This document shows positions 26,320 through 39,595 of a stretch of 64,000 nucleotides of DNA, piece after piece. The notes under the pieces are model-generated. The model saw nothing but the letters and a program-made list of their open reading frames with translations, searched no databases and was not told the origin of the DNA. Position 1 is the first letter of the stretch; every line of letters begins with the position of its first letter. The stretch comes from Datnioides undecimradiatus (Eukaryota; Chordata; Actinopteri; Lobotiformes; Datnioididae), in the NCBI GenBank assembly GCA_008933995.1, contig WARS01000047.1:1178001-1242000 (forward strand). Reading direction: 5' to 3'. Made by a program: the position numbers and the translations under genes.

Positions 26320-29300
26320 AAACTGTGTATTTTTCCCTGGAAAAGCAGTACAGGCGTAAAAAAAAAAAATCACATATCAGTCTGGATCTATTAGACGTAT
26401 CCAGAAAAACATCCACACAAGCATAATAACACAAGTATGTGACATTAATGAGAGACTGCTTCATGTAAGAGTGCGAACATTTGCACAATGTGTGCACGGA
26501 TGTGTAGCTTATACCTGTAACTCCAAGTGTGAAGATAAGTGTGAAGATTGTGCCCGTTTGTGTAGGAGACAAAGACAGCCCTACAGAGACAGATACCTGC
26601 CACGGTAAAGGTATTTGTGCATTAACACTCATTCTTACAGACACACTCACTGCGCCAGGCAAATTCTGATCAAATAAATTGAATCCCAGAAGAACCTGCT
26701 CATTAGACTGTTTACATGGTTTGCAGGGACATCAGTGGCTTGGATTTATTTGATCATATGTCTTGATGGGTGTCTGACAGCTAGTGGAAAACATGTCAAT
26801 GGCACCACAACAGTAGACAGCGGACAGTAGCATTAAACATTAATCGGTGAAAATAAATTTTGAGTCACACTATGAAAACCACCGCTCTTTACTTCCGCCT
26901 CTAAAATGTGAGTGTCTTCCTGCTCGCTTTCCACTAGGGGAAAAACTGCTTTGCAAACGCTCCACTCCACTGCTTTTCTGGTTCATGTGTAAATTCAGGG
27001 CACCAGATGAAACCAGACAGTGCCCGACAGCAAGTTTTAGAAATGGTAGCCAGGCTGTCTGCCAGGGATCGATGTTGGTTGCCAAAGTTGACAGAATGGC
27101 TGCCATAATGTCATAGATTACAACTAGAGCAACAATGATTCTGGATAATTACACCCCATATTTCAGTTTAACTTTTAACTAAAGATTCCTAAAACTTGGG
27201 AGTTTCATCCAGATCTCCCTCAATATTTCCAAAAAGTCTTTGCACTGAAAATTAACTTAAAAGGGTAAATTTACTCCTGCAAACTCATTGCTGATGGTTT
27301 AATGTGAAGGCGTGGTTCACAAAAAGAGGCTAAGCTGTTTCTCTTTTCCAGAATTTGGTGAAAGCTTTAGAAAACAAGAATGCCTGACTCACCGTGTTCA
27401 CATTGTCAAGGATGGTGTGCACTTTTATGAAGACAGTAGTCTTTAATTTCTCTGCTGCTGTCTGTTTAATTACCTCAGCTTTGCTTGACAAATCTTTGCT
27501 TCCTTCCCTTTCATTTAGGTGGGGCTGCCCCTGCACTGATACATCTCTGATTACTGCTGATTCCACACCCACTTTGAGATTCACTCTATCCAACAGAGTA
27601 AATCAGTGCAACAATGACTCTTGTGTTTGTCTGTTCTGAAGGCTCCGCACCCACGTTGAGGGACTCAATGGGGTTTTAACACAGAATAAGTGGCTGTCGA
27701 CAGCATCAACCAGAATAAACAAAACGGTTGGTTTGGATGAAACTTGCAGACAGTTAGTCTTGACCCCAGCCAACACTCACATGTTGAAATAAACTCAGTG
27801 ACTAAGCAAAAATCCAGATGAGTTACCCAGGTTGTGTTTACATCGATTAATCAGACTGTGGCACGTATAATTCAGTTGGTTATGATTGTGCTTATGCACA
27901 TACTAAGACATATATATATAAAAGGAAGAGCTAGGCATGTGATTAGTGAAATGGAATTTAAGAAACATTAAACATGTTTCACCTTGTTCTTGAGTAAAAT
28001 GTAAAGCATTTAAGGTATTTGGTGGTCAGCCAGTGTAATAAAGAAGTATGTGGTATAGCCTGTGGTGTAGTTTGACATATGAGAACCAGATTGGAGCAGC
28101 TTGCAGAAAGACCTAGTGCACAACATTCATCACTACAATCTGAAACCTGACCTCGCTAAACCAGCCATAAAAGAGAAGCTGATCGCTCACTATACTCACT
28201 AAACGGCCTTTTTGTTTGAGGTTATTTGCCGTGTTGAGGACAAACAATGAGCCACGGACACTCTTTTAAACTGCCTCTTGTGAATAGTCCACTGATTCAG
28301 AGATCAGACATTTGGCAAGATCAGCAGACACATAAGCACTGTAAGGACGTTGAAAGAATCGTGTCATGCAAATGTCCTTTCACATGCTATTTCCTTCATG
28401 CTACTTCCTTCCTTCTTTGGAAATAAACATTACATGTGTAAAAAGTGTTAAATGTGTAAACTTAAAATATAAACATTACAGAAATGTTAAATTGGGTTTT
28501 GGCTAGTCCAGAAACAGTGACAAGTTGATTTTTCAATTGGAAAATGACCAAGTTATGGACTAAGAACTGTACTAAGATGGTCTCTGTATCAAAGCCGTTT
28601 TATGTTCTCTACAACCTATTGGCCAAAATATTGTTAATCATTTTTTAAATACCCCAATTTATCTAACAACTATATCTGCTACAAAACATGTTGCGCAAGC
28701 ATTAAATGAAACCTCCTGTATCAGTTTAGAAAATGTTAAGTTGTGGCAAAGTTTGAAAATATTTATACCGCTCAAAAGTATTACCATGTAGATTATGTGA
28801 AACATCGATGACAAACTGTTTATTACTCTGTTGTGGCCTTTTACCTCTTATTGCCTTTCTAGACAACCAGCAGAGCACCTTCAGCAACAGACTGACACAA
28901 TCAGGATGCACCATTGATCCCGCCAGTGATCCTTTCTCTCACTGACCTTTACAATGCACTTCTTACTGCTGGACAATGTCATGGGATAATTATCATCACC
29001 TTAAACTCAATTCTCTGTGCTATTCATATTCATATTCATTTTCAAGTAGTCTTTCTACATTAATACAGTCGTGCTTTTTAATTGATACCTATCTGACACC
29101 ATCTAGCATGGCACCTTTCTGCACAGTGCTTGTAGTTTCTTACAACTGTAACCAACAATCCACCTTTAGAATCCATGCATTTCCCCCATCACTTTACTTA
29201 TTTATTTTTATACTTTTTAAATTACCGCGCATTTAACTACACTATGCATACACGCAGAGTGGCCTAAGTTTAAGCTTATTTAACCATGCACCTTAAGCAT

Positions 29301-30250
29301 CATGCACACTACAATGTCTAGAGGCATGAATACAATCTTTCATTTCAGAGGATATGGACACATAGCTAAATCCATAGCAGTACCCTGAAAATAGCCTAAT
29401 GGCAGTAACAGCAGACCGTGGACAGTGCACACTGTCAACAGCTGTGTCGTTACTAAAATACAATGGGATTAGACAGTGAAAGAATATGGTGCTACGGTCA
29501 GACAGCTTGAGATGTGCGATCATCGCGAATATCGACCACAAAAAGAGTAAAGTTAGTGTCATTGCATGTCTGATCATTGTGTTCCCAGAAACACAATAGG
29601 ACCAAGTCTATAATAATACAGTCTATAATAACAGGACAGCTGCAGAAATGTGTGCCGCGTGTAGGTGGAAACAACAAATCTTTGAGGATGGAGAAGTTAC
29701 TGGCCAAACACCATCCTTCACACATGGATGGATACCAGAATAAACTAGCAGTGATAGTAACTATTTATTTTGCAACGGCTTTCGGGTGAAAGCAGAGCTT
29801 TGCCGAAAACTAAGATCAAAACTGCTGTTAAAGCCCAAAATGAGTGGACGTTAGCTAGCCGGCGGCACAAGTTAAGTTTGTCAGTTTATGGTCCATTCAC
29901 AGGAAAGGCTGCCATGGCATCTACGCGTACTCACCTCATCACAACCTCTCCAACAGGACAATAACGTAAAACGAGTATATTATTGTGTTGAGCTGGCAGG
30001 GGACCTAGCCAGCTAGCTAGTGAGCCAGCCAACAGCCACTTTATAAGCAGATGTATCCTTAGCATGCAAGCTAACAGGGGTTTGCATTCCAGAGACAGAG
30101 TCAACAGTGAGCTTTGAAGTTCCTGCTTTCCCCCTCCGGTTCCGTTAACACGAGCCGATAAGCTGAGGGCTGTGTTAGACTCAACGGTAAAGTGTTTCAC
30201 GAAGGCAGGCTGTGACAGACAAGGAAACGAGAACTAGTGGGATTTAAATG
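26320..30250. other. Non-coding stretch, inferred intron of a leftward gene
   Basis: No coding exon is recognised. If the donor at 30353 is real, this and everything to its left down to base 74 would be intron. GC content rises from about 29800 towards the promoter candidate. The stretch 27330-27640 is open on both strands without a recognisable product. Confidence 0.35.
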
Positions 30251-30352
30251 TTGCTTTGCTGATGTGAAACTGAACTGTGGGAATATCAGCTAGCCCTGCA
30301 TATGAGTGTCTGGACAGAGGGAGCCAACAACACGTAACGTTAGCAAGCTTAC

Positions 30353-30620
30353 CTGCAGGAATAAGGATGTCGTGCGGAGCCGGAGTTTGTTCGGGGAAAC
30401 GGGAAGTAGTTGTTTTCGGTCGGTCGGGTAGTTTAAAAGACTCCTGTTGGACCTCAGGCGGAATTACGGTTCAACCAAAGAGACTGGCTGAGTGTGCTGC
30501 CTCCCAGCCACAACAGCAACTGAATACACTTTAGGATTTGCTTCTCACTGGGAAGGATCTTCAACATCGCGAGATAGGACGAGAACTCGGAGATATATAC
30601 GAACCAATCAGATGAGCCTG
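30353..30620 (-). promoter_or_regulatory. Candidate promoter and 5' exon of an unassigned minus-strand gene
   Basis: The minus strand shows a CCAAT-family box (30604-30608), a TATA-like GTATATAT (30600-30593), the promoter motif TCGCGAGA (30574-30567), a CpG-rich stretch, and then CCTGCAG|GTAAGC, a near-perfect donor with exon edge at 30353. This fits a first exon of about 210 nt followed by an intron running to lower coordinates. The exon holds a 37-codon frame (30567-30454, MLKILPSEKQILK...) that ends before the donor, so it would be an upstream ORF. In human, ANP32A is divergent from NOX5, SPESP1 and GLCE, so a leftward glce or nox5 is plausible by synteny, but I see no coding exon of either. 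Confidence 0.45.
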
Positions 30621-30629
30621 CCGGAGCCA

Positions 30630-32920
30630 AGCGTTTATTTTGTAGGTGCTCTGTGAAAAGGGATGAAGAGAGCATCTGTGCATTGGAATATAAAAGAAAA
30701 TGACATGAAACGTCTAAGTGTGCCTTAACAAAATAAATACTAGTGAGTAAAAACAGTTTGTGTTTGGTGTGCAAACTTGTTAAGCTTTCCAAAATGTTTT
30801 GGAAACACAACCAGTCTAGAAAAAATACTATAATCTGTCAAATTAAGTAATTTCAATCAAATGTTTACATTTAAAAGGCATACACGGGAACGAGTTTACA
30901 TGAACAACTTAAACACATAACAAGCACTAATCAGAGAATCTGATCATGGATGAAATATTAATGAGAACATATACAGTATACCTGTTATTAGTCCTAATGG
31001 AAACCACTGTTTTATCACTCTAGTTTATAATTATTATTTCCTGCACACACATAGTGATTACAGTTATGAGCTGTCTATAGTTCCATTAAATGGAGCAGCA
31101 TATCTGGACGTAGACTTTCCTCTCTCATTATTAACCGTTGGAGCCTGTAGCTGAAGACAGTCTGCAGATAGTGTTTGATGAATTACAGATCCTCAGGTGA
31201 GATATAAGGTTTACATGGGATTATATGAGAATTATATTGGTGCATGTGCTAAATAAATATCTCTGTCATGTGCTTAAAATACCCTTAGTATGTCAAAATG
31301 TACACTTACAAATTTTCTTTTGTTAGGTGTATGGACTGGACAATGATATGAATACACCAAAAGTGCAAATGCACTTAATAAAGCTTCCAGTGACACATAG
31401 AGATTTAAATTAATTAGCTAATCAAAACATCCTTTTTTCCAAGTCATTCACTGTCTTATCGCAGATCTTGTACTACACGCTGATAATTGCTTCATGTATT
31501 GCTATATGTCTCTCACCGTAATGTCTTATTGACTTTGTCCAGGCCAATTGTATCACAGCAACTCCTCCAGCTGAAAAGACTGAAGAATGTAAGGCTTTAT
31601 TGCAATGCGGTAAGGAAGTGTTTAAGGAAACAAGGTTGTTCTGCAATCTGTACAATTGCCGAGAAATTCTCCGAGATCCTCACAAAAACAGTTCTGTAAA
31701 GTTGCAACGTTGCTTCTTTTCTATCCCAGTGGGAAACAGTTGTGAGGGACTCTGATTAATGCAGCGACCACCAACGTGAAAGTTTGATTTCTTTCATCCT
31801 CTCCGGCTCATCCCTTTATTTTAGTGATGAGCTTCCATAGGGGTTCCATGTTTTCCACATGTTTGTGTGGTATACCTCATAGTGTTTTATCTTCTCATAC
31901 AAAATGGTTATGCTTGGTGATAATTGTCATTTTGTTGTCCTTGTTTTAGCTGTGTGTCTGTGTCTATCTTCCACTGGAACTGTTTTTGACACTGTATGTA
32001 ACAACACTGAGAGCCAACTGGGTCTGGAGTCACAAATGTTGTCCAATCAGGATTCTTCTTCTTCTTCTTCTTGTGTTTTCAGACAGTTGCCTGGAATATA
32101 GTTTATGCACATTTATGGATTTAACTGTGAAATCGGTGTTGTGAGAGACTGATGACCAGCCAGGAATCTGCTGTGCTCTCTGTTCATTGTGCCCCATGCC
32201 TCTCTGCTACCCTGACAAAGACTACTAGGAATAAATGTACCTGTCCCGCATCATTTTGAATGATTAAGGCAGAGTGTGCTGCAGTGTTTTTGATGGGAAT
32301 GAAGAAACGCTGTTGAAATGTTCAAATGTGTTACATAAAGTGCAATTTCAAGCTTTCCTTTGAGCTCTAATGTCTTTTGCATGAGGCAGCACGGGGGGAT
32401 TTCAGCAAAGACTTAAATAAATGAGACATTCCCCTCTATTCAGTGCACATGCTGTTGCCAAATCTTATGAAATACACCGTGAGAGAGAATAAAGGGAGAT
32501 GATATCATCACAGGCAAAAAGACCTCAGGGTATAGCACGTGCATGATGCAAGACAGCAACATCTTGCCTTTGAAAAAACTGCGGAAGTGCTCTCTTACTG
32601 TGAGTGGACTGCCAGTAACACTGTCATGGAAGCTATAGAGGTTCTACCAGAGGATGCTCATTAAAACCAATGAGTATAGATTCACCACAGTCTTCTGGGT
32701 GTTCTTTGGGGAATAGTTTACAGTCAAAGTTGGATGTGGACTGAGAGAATCAAAGCTTTTCTCCTATTTGTCCTACGTGTGTTGCAGAATAAATGGCAGG
32801 CACTGCAATGATTTGTAATAACATAAAACTATAGAAAAGTTATTTTGAGCTGATCTCACATAACGGCCTTATTAAGGCTCTTGGTTAAATTTTCTACATT
32901 GTAAAATGTTTGGCTATATG
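30630..32920. other. Non-coding stretch upstream of the minus-strand promoter candidate
   Basis: AT-rich, no exon. It carries a short TTC triplet tract at about 32055-32071. Confidence 0.5.
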
Positions 32921-32921
32921 G

Positions 32922-33365
32922 CAGCATGGCTCTAGGACAATGTCCGTCCATTGATCACTCACCCACTTTGACTGACATATCTCAATGAATACTGGATACC
33001 TCAGAGGATGAATCCTTTGGTCATCCTCTGACTTTGCATCTCATGCCACCAAAACCAAGTTTTGCGTGAAATGCCTTAACAGCTATTTATTGTCTGCATT
33101 GCTGTGACGACTGGTAGATTCGTGCCCCCCCTCAGAACGACCTGCAATGACCTTGTTTTTTCATCTGCCTTTCATCCAGCACAATCTTCATGTTATTCAG
33201 CCTCAGTTTTTTGTTTTTATCTCTAAACAGCAAACGTTAGCATGCCAAGATGATCACATTATGAATGTCAAACAATGAACAATGCTGGCATTGTCAAAAG
33301 TTGCCAAAGTCAAGCCTCACAGAGCAGCCAGAGTGACTGCAAACTCTTTGTCTCGTTCATTAAAG
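32922..33365 (+). repeat. Interspersed repeat family B (TTAGCATGCTAA-type), most complete copy
   Basis: In order: GGCAGCATGGCTCTAGG, CAATGTCCGTCC, ATATCTCAATGAATACTGGAT, CAGAGGATGAATCCTTTGGTCATCCTCTGACTTTGC, GTGAAATGCCTTAACAGCTAT, CAGCAAACGTTAGCATGCCAAGATG, GCTGGCATTGTCAAAAG, AAGTCAAGCCTCACAGAGCAGCC. This is the order of a well-known teleost repeat that includes the phrases TATCTCAACAACTATTGGATGG and GTTAGCATGCTAAC. The copy is about 440 bases and diverged. Confidence 0.65.
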
Positions 33366-33369
33366 ATAT

Positions 33370-36300
33370 CAATTAATCAGGGACAATGGAATAATGTTAT
33401 CTGTGGTGCTTATGTATATCTGCAAGCAGAGATGCTCTCAAAGGTGGATTTCCATTATTTCCCACTTCTTTTAATATGTTGTTCTTCTATAAGTCTAATA
33501 TTGCACTATTAAGAAAACAAGGAAACCCTGATGGTATTGTTTCCCTCAAGCATTGTGTGAAACAGACTGTGGGAGGACGATGTGCACTTTTATTTTCAGT
33601 GTGGAGTTTTGTGCAGTCATTATATACAGCTTGCCAAGCAACCTTATATTAATTATTGCAGCTTTTTGTTGTTGCAGTTGTTTCCACATTAGTGAAATTA
33701 CATGGCAGAGATGTGAAAATCAAAGCCACTGGACTGTTTTTCCCAAAATCAATGATGGTGGCAGAACATATTCAAGTGAGCTGCAGAGGGCCATTTGATT
33801 TCCTGTTATACATTTGGAACATTATACTGGGACTCAGACAAACTGTATGTATGTATTCTAAAACAAGAAACGTAACACTATTAACTGCCACAAACTCTGT
33901 AAAATTGTTCCAAGTGATAACAGTTGTGAGGGTAATGGGACTGATAACAGATTGAAATGCAATGGAAACGCAGCCTCACACTTCATTTCCCCACTCAACA
34001 TGCATACAGCATGCAAATCCAGTCGCTCCCTTTGTGCAAGAGTAATGCTCAGCACTATCGCTGTTGAAGATGAACGCTAACAAAAGTACAGTCTCAAGAA
34101 TTTAAATTTGGGATTAAACAGAGGCAATTCAAGGCCGATAAGTCTTCCTTTACGTTTGTACCACTGCAGAATGCACAACGAGGAAGGGACTGTGAGAGCC
34201 ATTAAAGACTCCATGAGGCTTCTTCAGTCGAAGGAGAATATTTCAAAACATAATCACATTCCTGGGTGACAAGCAGTAGCCGTCGTCTCCATCAAACCCC
34301 ACTCGCTGAGGAATTTCATGGAAATTAAAGAGCCCCCCCTTTTTTAAAATTTCCATTCAAAGGCTGATTAAACACATCACAGCTGGAGAGAAGTCTGGGT
34401 GTTTGTTTTTTTTTTGTGTGGCTCAAACTCTCAAAGCTTTTGCTCACCATCAGGTTCAAAATGTGGACTCACCAAAGCTATTTTAAGACAGAACTTCAAA
34501 CACCGGCCCTACTTTTAATACCTGTCAAATAATCATTCCAGCGCGACAGCAGCAGAAAAAATAGGGATTAGCGGGCTTAATGCTCTGTCTTAGAAACCAA
34601 ATTCCCTCCTTAAAATTGCTGCGCAAACTGGAGTCGGATGAACTTTTCTTGAAAATGTCTAACAGCAGAGGATCGGCAAAATATAACATTAGTGGGGGAA
34701 ATAGACAAATTCTTTTAAGAAGCCATCAACATGTAAAATATTGTAAAATATAAATGAAGTGTGTGCAGATGGACATGTTTCCCCTGCAGCCAGGAGAGCT
34801 GGGATCTCTGAGGCTATAGTCCTCTCTCTGGCTCTTTGTAGCGAGCGCCAACTCCAAACTGACTGACTGAGGGAGATAAGGTGCACAAAATCGCCACCAT
34901 TCATTTGATCTATGGCTATTGGTATTCTAAATCCGTTTCTCATTTTAACTTTTGGAGGAGGAGAGCAGGTGCGCCACTTTAATGTGCTGCTCTCCGTATC
35001 TGACATCAACCTCCGGCGCAAGAAAGAGAAATGAACTGACGGACAGCGCTATGTGGACAGAGATAGGAGAGGGGGGGAGGTGGGGGGAGGCTCTCGCTGT
35101 GGATGGAGACGTTCAAAATAAACTCTTCTCTTATATCAACGTGACGTCCAACCGTCTCGTCTCCACAGCCTTGGACTGTCACTCAGTGATTTGTGTGCTT
35201 AATATCGAGGATGTGTTTGCAGCATCATATTTTGCACCAGCTTTGCTGAGTGTAATATAATTGCGCTAATGAAGAGTGGTTTCAGTGTCTCATGAAATAC
35301 ACAAAAACCCACAGAGACCGTTCAGATTGATAATACTTTGTTAGTTGGATTGCTAATTTACATGCTTAGTCCTTGTTGTGTTGCTAATGGAAGGAGAAGG
35401 AGAGCAAAGGGAAATAATCAAATGCTAATTTTCACACGAGGCACCCTGGGACATAACTGATACAGGCCAGGACGCAGTTGGCTTTAGAAATTAATTCCCT
35501 GCAAGCTGTCCTGTTTTATAATATTTCTAAGTGATGCATTGAAACGTATTTATCAACAGCGAGTAAAAACATGGGACTGAGGGAGTTAGTTGATGTGGGG
35601 AAAGTGTGTGTGACAGACTACAGTCAAGTAGTCGAGATTGAGGCTGAGCAAGACGTGAGCTCCAGTATGTGCTGAATTGTGTGATTTACCATCTGATACA
35701 GTTTGTAAAGAATCTATGAATCAACACTTTGTTTACACAATAAACAACATTCCTCTTGTGGAAGTGACTTTTGACCAAAGCTGCAGCTGAATAACGTCTC
35801 TACAGTTTTGCAGGTCAGCGAAAGCAACTCGTGATATCAATATGTCACTGCTGGTCCCTTTACAATATGCAGTGTGAACACAGAACTTTAGCACTTGATG
35901 CTCTCCTCAAAGACACTGACTCAGTCACAGAGGCTCAGATTAAGATTCCACACAGAGATGAGTCAGTCTGACCGACGTTTGATTGATCTGAGTGTTGGGA
36001 GTGCACTGAGAGCAGAGCTCCTTTTGTCTTTCACTTTATCGGCTCTCTCAAGGTCATAAAATATTCATGTACCATGGCTTCCGGAGTTTTTCAATTTACT
36101 TTATGTACAGGATTGCAGAGGGACTCCAGAAAAGCAGCAGCGTGTTGATTTTCTAAATATTTTCTAAGCCCTCCTTCTTCCTCCGAGCGGAGTTGTGTTT
36201 AACCAGTGAACAAAGTGAAAGAACAATGGCTGATGTGTGAGCAAAACCAGCTCTTTAAAACCAAAGCATCCAAAGAGCCTTTTCAGTTTTTAAAAAAAAT

Positions 36301-37100
36301 GCAAATCTACTCCCACTCCTTCTTCTCTTACTTTTTAAATTAACGCAAACAAAGTTGTGAAGTGGACTGTAGCGTCCACACTGCAGATAACCATGCTACA
36401 GATTCACAGACTGGAGATGTAATCATTCATTTGAATTTGAAATTACATGTGCGATGTTTTGGTGTTATAATAACAAAAAATATTAATAGAAAGCAGCCGA
36501 CAAAAGCAAGTCTTTACCATAAATATCTGACTAAGCGCAATCACAATTACAGCTCAATACCAAGCCAGATACTAATGTGACAAAGCTGTCAAACCAGCCA
36601 ACGTGATGATGATTTGTTCCTGTTGTTAAAACGTGTGAACCCCCTGCATAAAAAAGGATTCACTTGTTATTTATTACTTAATACTTCTGTGGCAATTACC
36701 TTAAACCATTTTTAAAGAGGTTATAGAACTGCTGAAGCAGGCAGCTCCTCCTGACAGCCGAATGAAAGCTCAGCTTTTTCACTTGCTATCCATCACTGAG
36801 CTAAAGCGTGTGATGGCAAATTTGAGTCTGTGCACTTTTCAGTGGATGCATATGTTGTATCATCCCCAGTTACACCAAAAGGAAACCTGCCGCGATTTGC
36901 TTTAAGAACCAATCTGGTAACAGCGTAGACAGCTAGCTTTCACATCGCCTGTCATGTGACGGAGGCCGACTGCTCTGCTCACCATGTGTCATCTTACTTA
37001 GAGATAAATTAGGACATGTAATAAGCTGACAAACAGAGGGCGGAGTGCAAGTTCTGCGCATTAAAACGGTTCTGCTAATGAGCCCGAGGCGACTTTATTC
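33370..37100. other. Non-coding stretch with a purine/GC-richer island near 34.75-35.25 kb
   Basis: No exon is supported. At 34750-35250 the composition changes, with CGAGCGCCAACTCC, CTCCGGCGCAAG and a G-rich run (35067-35090). Open frames lie on both strands (34689-35021 minus, 34952-35260 plus) but are not recognised. It could be an enhancer, an unannotated promoter or a non-coding RNA start. Confidence 0.35.
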
Positions 37101-37221
37101 TAATTGAGGCAGGTGGTGCAGTTGGTTGGTAGGGGGACAGCTACAGCCCATGGCTCATTGTCTCCAAGCCCCACCCTCTCTCACAGACCAGTTGAACTGA
37201 GAACGATGAACTGGCAAACAT

Positions 37222-37222
<1 letters not shown>

Positions 37223-37275
<53 letters not shown>
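37223..37275. repeat. (CA)n microsatellite
   Basis: A pure CA tract of 53 bases, about 26 units. Confidence 0.97.
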
Positions 37276-37277
<2 letters not shown>

Positions 37278-37404
37278 GGATCAGTCATTTCTAAGCTTTT
37301 TCTTGTTCCTCCAGTGCTTGTTTACTTGTTCCTGCTGGTTTGCAGTAGGAGGGGAAGGACAGCTGTTTGTGGATGAGCTTGTGGTTCACTCTCAGTTTAG
37401 AGGG

Positions 37405-37870
37405 CTAAAGGGGAACTCTACACATTGTACTCACCAAAGTCTGTTTAGCAGCTCTTCTAGTGGTTCTATCTTATTTTCCTAAACTCTGGACTATTTCTCT
37501 CCAGGAGTTATTGCACATATGATCATCTTTTTTGTGTTGTTGCGTAGATGAACTGCACTGGTGCACGCAGCAATGGGCATCTCTTTGAAATATTTCATTA
37601 AGTTTTACAAGTCCATTCACAGGTGCTGCCCCTGCAGAGCAGAAAAGTCTGCACAGACAAGACAGATTAGCTTAACACGCAGTCCTGAAGCAGCTAGCCC
37701 AGTGTTTTATATGGCTTGTTATATCTCATTTGTTGGGATTTTATGGGCTTTTACAGTTGTAACTTTGCTTCTGAGGGAGCTGTTAAGTATTTTGAACAGT
37801 CTAACCGTTTGCCTCTGTTTCCAGTCTCTATGCTAAGCTAAGGCTAAGGCTATTGCGGTATATGAGGCAT
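37405..37870 (+). repeat. Cluster of decayed teleost repeat fragments (GCTAAGCTAA-type)
   Basis: Bases 37405-37465 (AAAGGGGAACTCTACACATTG, CACCAAAGTCTGTTTAGCAG) resemble one common fish repeat. From about 37490 on, GGACTATTTCTCTCCAGGAG, AGATTAGCTTAACACG, GTTATATCTCATTTGTTGGG and CCTCTGTTTCCAGTCTCTATGCTAAGCTAAGGCTAAGGC follow a second family in which GTTTCCAGTCTTTATGCTAAGCTAAGC marks the end. Both are diverged. Confidence 0.5.
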
Positions 37871-39265
37871 TGATTTTCTCATAAATACACATATGTCCCA
37901 TAGAGGTGAATTATTTCTTTACTCAAACTGAATGTTGCTCATTGGTAAAAACCTCTTTGTTTAAGGCCAAACAATAGGGGCTGTTGATTGATTTATAGTT
38001 GCATTTTTCTGGCATACCAGTAGGGTACACCAGTTTTCCAGCAGCCAGAAAACAGTCAGTGCTCACATTTCCGCCTGTTTCTTTGCCTCCTACAGGCCAG
38101 AAGCCAGAAGACAGCCAGAAGAGATGTGGAGGAGTCAAGATACACCAGGACAGAATAGGAGAGTACAGCAGTGCTGTGCTGGAAAATAGCACTGCCATTG
38201 TTGCAGCTCTGCAGGCACTGAGGACAAAATATTAAAGTATTTAAATAGAAATGGTTCCAGGACAGAATAAGGTATTCAGACAGCTGACAATGAAATCTGC
38301 TGTCTCTATACTGTGTCCATCATCAGTAGCTTACAGTGTGCTGTCACTTTCTCAAGACTCCAATACAATCCATTTGTTTACTGTTGACGCCTGGAAAGTA
38401 GAAGATTTGGGTTTTTTTTAACAGACTGAGATCGAGAGAACCACCTCGGAGTACCAGCCTGTTGAAAACACAGCACCGCCTGCTAAAAGCAGCACATCAC
38501 ATTCAATGTAATGTCTCCCCATGAGAAGGTTTGAGAAGGTGTAAAATTACAAAACAGTACAAGGCAGACGACAGCTTTGCCGTGTAAATCCGAATATGGA
38601 TTTTGTTCGCCTCATAAACAGTACAACCGCGTCTTTCCTGGTAGACCTAAGTGAAACCATTTTCCTACACCAGGAGAGTAGGAGCTGACGGGCACACGAG
38701 GAAAAAGAGAGCAGCTTTATGAAGCTGGTACCACTTCTTATGGGATAATGGAAATTATGCAAATGAGGTCAGGCCTTTAAAACATTAACACGGGGAGAAG
38801 TCATGCAAATTACAAAAGTTCTCGGTACCAGATAAATTATGATTTCATTTATCTCCACAGCTTCTCTCTTTTACTGCAGTGATTTTTAGAAGTAGCTTAA
38901 ATGATTTTTATAATTTTTTTTTTCCTCAGGAGACAGAGGATGCTGCTCACTGGGAGGAACAAGTGGTTGCAGTCACATATCTAAGATAACTGCTGTGGCA
39001 AGACTATGAGACTATGGCAGAGAAACAACCAGTGAAACAAACTGAAATATGGTCCAGTAAGGTGTTTTTATTCCTCAGTCTTATTTCTGAGTTTTGTCAG
39101 GGATTGTAATAATGTTTAACATGTTCACCCATTTTTGCACAACACACAGAATTTGCATGTAATAAAATATACTAGATGAATAAAATTGCCAATGTTACTG
39201 CCTTTTTTAGCATGTATTTGCAAATTAGTGTTAAAAGCAAAGTGCAACTGAGGCCATTAGGAGGG
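37871..39265. other. Non-coding stretch with paired octamer motifs at 38.76-38.81 kb
   Basis: No exon is supported. ATGCAAAT occurs twice within about 55 bases (near 38757 and 38803), in complex non-repetitive sequence that may be regulatory. Confidence 0.35.
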
Positions 39266-39595
39266 CCATTAATTCTGCTGGTATTCGCTATAACGAATCA
39301 AAGTTTTCAGACATGATACAAATGTTGGCCTGATGATGGCGCTCTAGGGTAATTAAAATTCACCCTGAGGCAGTCGCAGGTATCAAATTTCATGAAATGC
39401 TGCCCAATCAGAGAGCCACTACAGCCAGTACTGCTGGTGCATCATATGGGATGCATGACTGTGCAGTGTCAACAGGTATCAGCTTCTTTTCCTATGCAAA
39501 AACTCAATCCATCTAATCGCTGTTGAGATACCTTGGACAGCAGCAGTGGACCGACTTCTCCAATCACAGAGCCACGCTGCTATCTAGTTTGCAGA
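39266..39595 (-). repeat. Interspersed repeat family B, partial copy
   Basis: The plus strand reads GGCCTGATGATGGCGCTCTAGGGTAATTAAAATTCACCCTGAGG, then TATCAAATTTCATG, CAATCCATCTAATCGCTGTTGAGATACC and GTGGACCGACTTCTCC, AGAGCCACGCTGCTA. This is the reverse-complement order of the family's left part, opposite to the 32.9-kb copy. Confidence 0.65.

Noticed and set aside
35060-35095. Possible G-quadruplex in the G-rich run
   Set aside because: Only three clear runs of three or more G with usable loops are present. A stable four-run motif is not met.
37104-37376. 90-codon frame containing a His-Thr repeat
   Set aside because: The repeat is the translated CA microsatellite. The same applies to the frames at 44299-44550.
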